Positions 33,507 to 34,832 of a DNA stretch of 34,832 bases are shown in pieces. Made by a program: the position numbers and the translations under genes. The notes below the pieces were generated by a model. The model was not told where the DNA came from, ran no database searches, and was given only the letters and a program-made list of their open reading frames with translations. Source of the stretch: Kordiimonadaceae bacterium (GTDB lineage: Bacteria > Pseudomonadota > Alphaproteobacteria > Sphingomonadales > Kordiimonadaceae). The stretch lies in contig JASBSO010000246.1 in NCBI GenBank assembly GCA_030148905.1, positions 1 to 34,832 on the forward strand, in the 5' to 3' direction. Position 1 is the stretch's first letter, and the number at the start of each line of letters is the position of its first letter.

Positions 33507-34706
33507 TCAGCGTGCGGCTTGCGCCTTCAGCCAAGCCGTGCCTTGTGCGCGGGTCATCTCCACCAGGTCGCCAAGCGCGAGGTTCATATCAATCAGATGC
33601 AGGCCCCATTCGGGATAGAGTTTTTTGTTGATCACCAAATCGCCCGCAATGTCGTCGGTGCGCGGGTCATTGGGGTCGCTGTGGATGCTGACGGCAAACA
33701 CATCGGCCACCCCCCGGCGCACGCACGCGCCCGATAGCAAACCCGGCAATTTGACAAAGGGCGTGTCGACCGTGGGGTGCTGGGTTGACCAGGTGATGCC
33801 GCCCCGGCTGCTGGCGGTGCGACCAGCCAAGAGCGCCCGCGACGGAAAATACGCATCCAGTGGTGCCGCTTGCCCGGTCGGCGCAGCAGGCGCTGCCGGG
33901 TTGACACACAGCACCCGTGTGTCGTCCGACCCGGTGATCCCGTAGGCCGGTGCTGCCTTGGGAATAGCGGTGGCACGAAAGCTGGTATAAGCGGTGGTGC
34001 AACCAATCTGTGCCGCCCCCTTGCACGCCGGGAAGTCGGCAAAGGGCCCCGCGCCGGTGTCTGCGTCCACCTCGACATTGAGGCCGATCATCTGTACCCC
34101 GATGATGCGGTCGGCCACCTCGGTGCCCTCAATCGCCGCCGGGATCAGCGTTTGCAGCCGCCGCGTCCCCTGGCTGTGGCCGATCAATACGACGCCCCGG
34201 CCCTGGTTATAATGCGTCAGGTAATAATTCCACGCCGCGCGCACATCGGCGTCGGCCAATGCGCCACTGCCCATGGCCACGCCGTATAAGCGCCGCACCG
34301 CCAGCGCCGGAAGGGTCACCTGCCGGTAAATTGGAGCATAAAGCCGGCACACCTCGCCGTAGCGGGCAAATTGAATTTGCGCGACACCGGTTTCCTGCAC
34401 ATCAACCGCCCAATCCGAATTGGGCGACACATCGGTCGATACCGTGGGGTAGAGATAAAAACAGTCAAAGGGTGCGTCCGCATCGGGGGCAAAGGCCTCC
34501 AATGTCGCGGTGCCATCGGCGGCAATGACGGTGGCGGCAAAATCGCCCGCGCACACATCGTCGCGCCCCGGCAGGCACAGCCATTTTGCGCCGTCGGCGT
34601 AGGCCGCTGCATCCACCTGCGGGCGCGGGAAAAACAGCCACAGGCTCACCCCGGCCACCACCAGGCCAAATACAGCCAGCAGCCCCAAAATCAGCTTTTT
34701 GATCAT
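33507..34706 (-). CDS. DUF3089 alpha/beta-hydrolase-like lipoesterase
   Basis: 399 aa. An N-terminal membrane anchor or uncleaved signal ('KLILGLLAVFGLVVAGVSLWLFF') puts the domain in the periplasm. The body matches DUF3089: 'DCFYLYPTVS', 'RLYAPIYRQVT', 'WNYYLTHYNQGRGVVLIGHSQGTRRL' (nucleophile elbow G-H-S-Q-G), and late 'INKKLYPEWGLHLIDMNLALGDL' with the His. Members are predicted lipases or esterases; the substrate is unknown. The ATG overlaps the stop of the DUF3237 gene by 4 nt, implying coupled translation. It is convergent with the SRPBCC gene, 8 nt apart. Confidence 0.87.
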   Translation of the reverse strand: MIKKLILGLLAVFGLVVAGVSLWLFFPRPQVDAAAYADGAKWLCLPGRDDVCAGDFAATVIAADGTATLEAFAPDADAPFDCFYLYPTVSTDVSPNSDWAVDVQETGVAQIQFARYGEVCRLYAPIYRQVTLPALAVRRLYGVAMGSGALADADVRAAWNYYLTHYNQGRGVVLIGHSQGTRRLQTLIPAAIEGTEVADRIIGVQMIGLNVEVDADTGAGPFADFPACKGAAQIGCTTAYTSFRATAIPKAAPAYGITGSDDTRVLCVNPAAPAAPTGQAAPLDAYFPSRALLAGRTASSRGGITWSTQHPTVDTPFVKLPGLLSGACVRRGVADVFAVSIHSDPNDPRTDDIAGDLVINKKLYPEWGLHLIDMNLALGDLVEMTRAQGTAWLKAQAAR

Positions 34707-34832
34707 GCAAGCCCCCCAATTTCAAAAATCTCATAGACCGGGTTCAACCCCGACGGTGTGCCCGTGCCCACAGCCACCACATCATTGAGCCAGCCATAGG
34801 CACCAAGCGGGGCTTCGAACTGCGCGCTGATG
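34703..34832 (-). CDS. DUF3237 family protein, C-terminal part
   Basis: Partial gene that continues beyond the right edge. The last 42 codons are visible, ending TGA at 34703-34705. 'YGWLNDVVAVGTG' followed by 'NPVYEIFEI' is the characteristic C-terminal signature of DUF3237, a small beta-barrel family of unknown function. It overlaps the DUF3089 start in an ATGA junction. Confidence 0.75.
   Translation of the reverse strand, partial: ISAQFEAPLGAYGWLNDVVAVGTGTPSGLNPVYEIFEIGGLA

Overview
The window is a GC-rich chromosomal segment of an alphaproteobacterium. Evidence for this is the heparinase-purH junction, the very large (about 180 kDa class) NAD-glutamate dehydrogenase, the Xi-class glutathione transferase next to a pirin, and dispersed palindromic TTCGACARGCTC repeats of a kind I associate with sphingomonads and relatives. 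I cannot name the genus. Most genes are core or ordinary metabolic genes; a few AT-richer patches (about 6.95-7.58 kb, 11.3-11.65 kb, 12.5-13.55 kb) look lineage-specific or acquired.

Layout. 1-4.4 kb: the 3' end of a heparinase-like gene, purH, a GNAT acetyltransferase and a nicotinamide phosphoribosyltransferase, all on +. 4.45-5.27 kb: a repeat-dense patch in which a tiny GIY-YIG nuclease gene sits between 32-bp terminal inverted repeats (29/32 identical). This 400-bp unit looks like a minimal mobile cassette and is the most unusual object here. 5.3-8.4 kb (-): nth coupled to an ABHD10-like hydrolase, then an M48 metalloprotease coupled to an AT-rich membrane protein. 8.5-12.5 kb (+): thrS coupled to a methyltransferase, a small secreted protein on -, and infC with a non-canonical ATA/ATC start and a strong terminator. 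12.6-13.5 kb: a minus-strand gene broken at a homopolymer. 13.6-17.4 kb (+): GAF membrane protein, LysR regulator, glutathionyl-hydroquinone reductase and pirin. 17.4-24.05 kb (-): a small membrane protein, then NAD-GDH transcribed behind a PAS-like gene. 24.3-26.1 kb: long-chain acyl-CoA synthetase. 26.2-27.0 kb (-): a cyclic-nucleotide-binding/FHA fusion with a 5' hairpin. 27.2-29.6 kb: a siderophore receptor behind a Fur-like box.

29.6-32.5 kb: a redox module. SoxR, a steroid-5-alpha-reductase-like membrane enzyme and ApbE are read on -, and a glyoxalase-fold gene is read divergently from a promoter carrying a near-perfect SoxR box inside a 19-bp spacer. 32.58-33.5 kb: an ArsR-SRPBCC pair whose promoter carries twin 12-bp palindromes and appears to give a leaderless mRNA. 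33.5-34.8 kb (-): a DUF3089 esterase-like gene coupled to a DUF3237 gene that runs off the right edge.

No tRNA, rRNA, CRISPR array, transposase or phage gene was recognised. Start codons below were often moved downstream of the longest possible reading frame, because a clear ribosome binding site or a family N-terminus supports the inner start.
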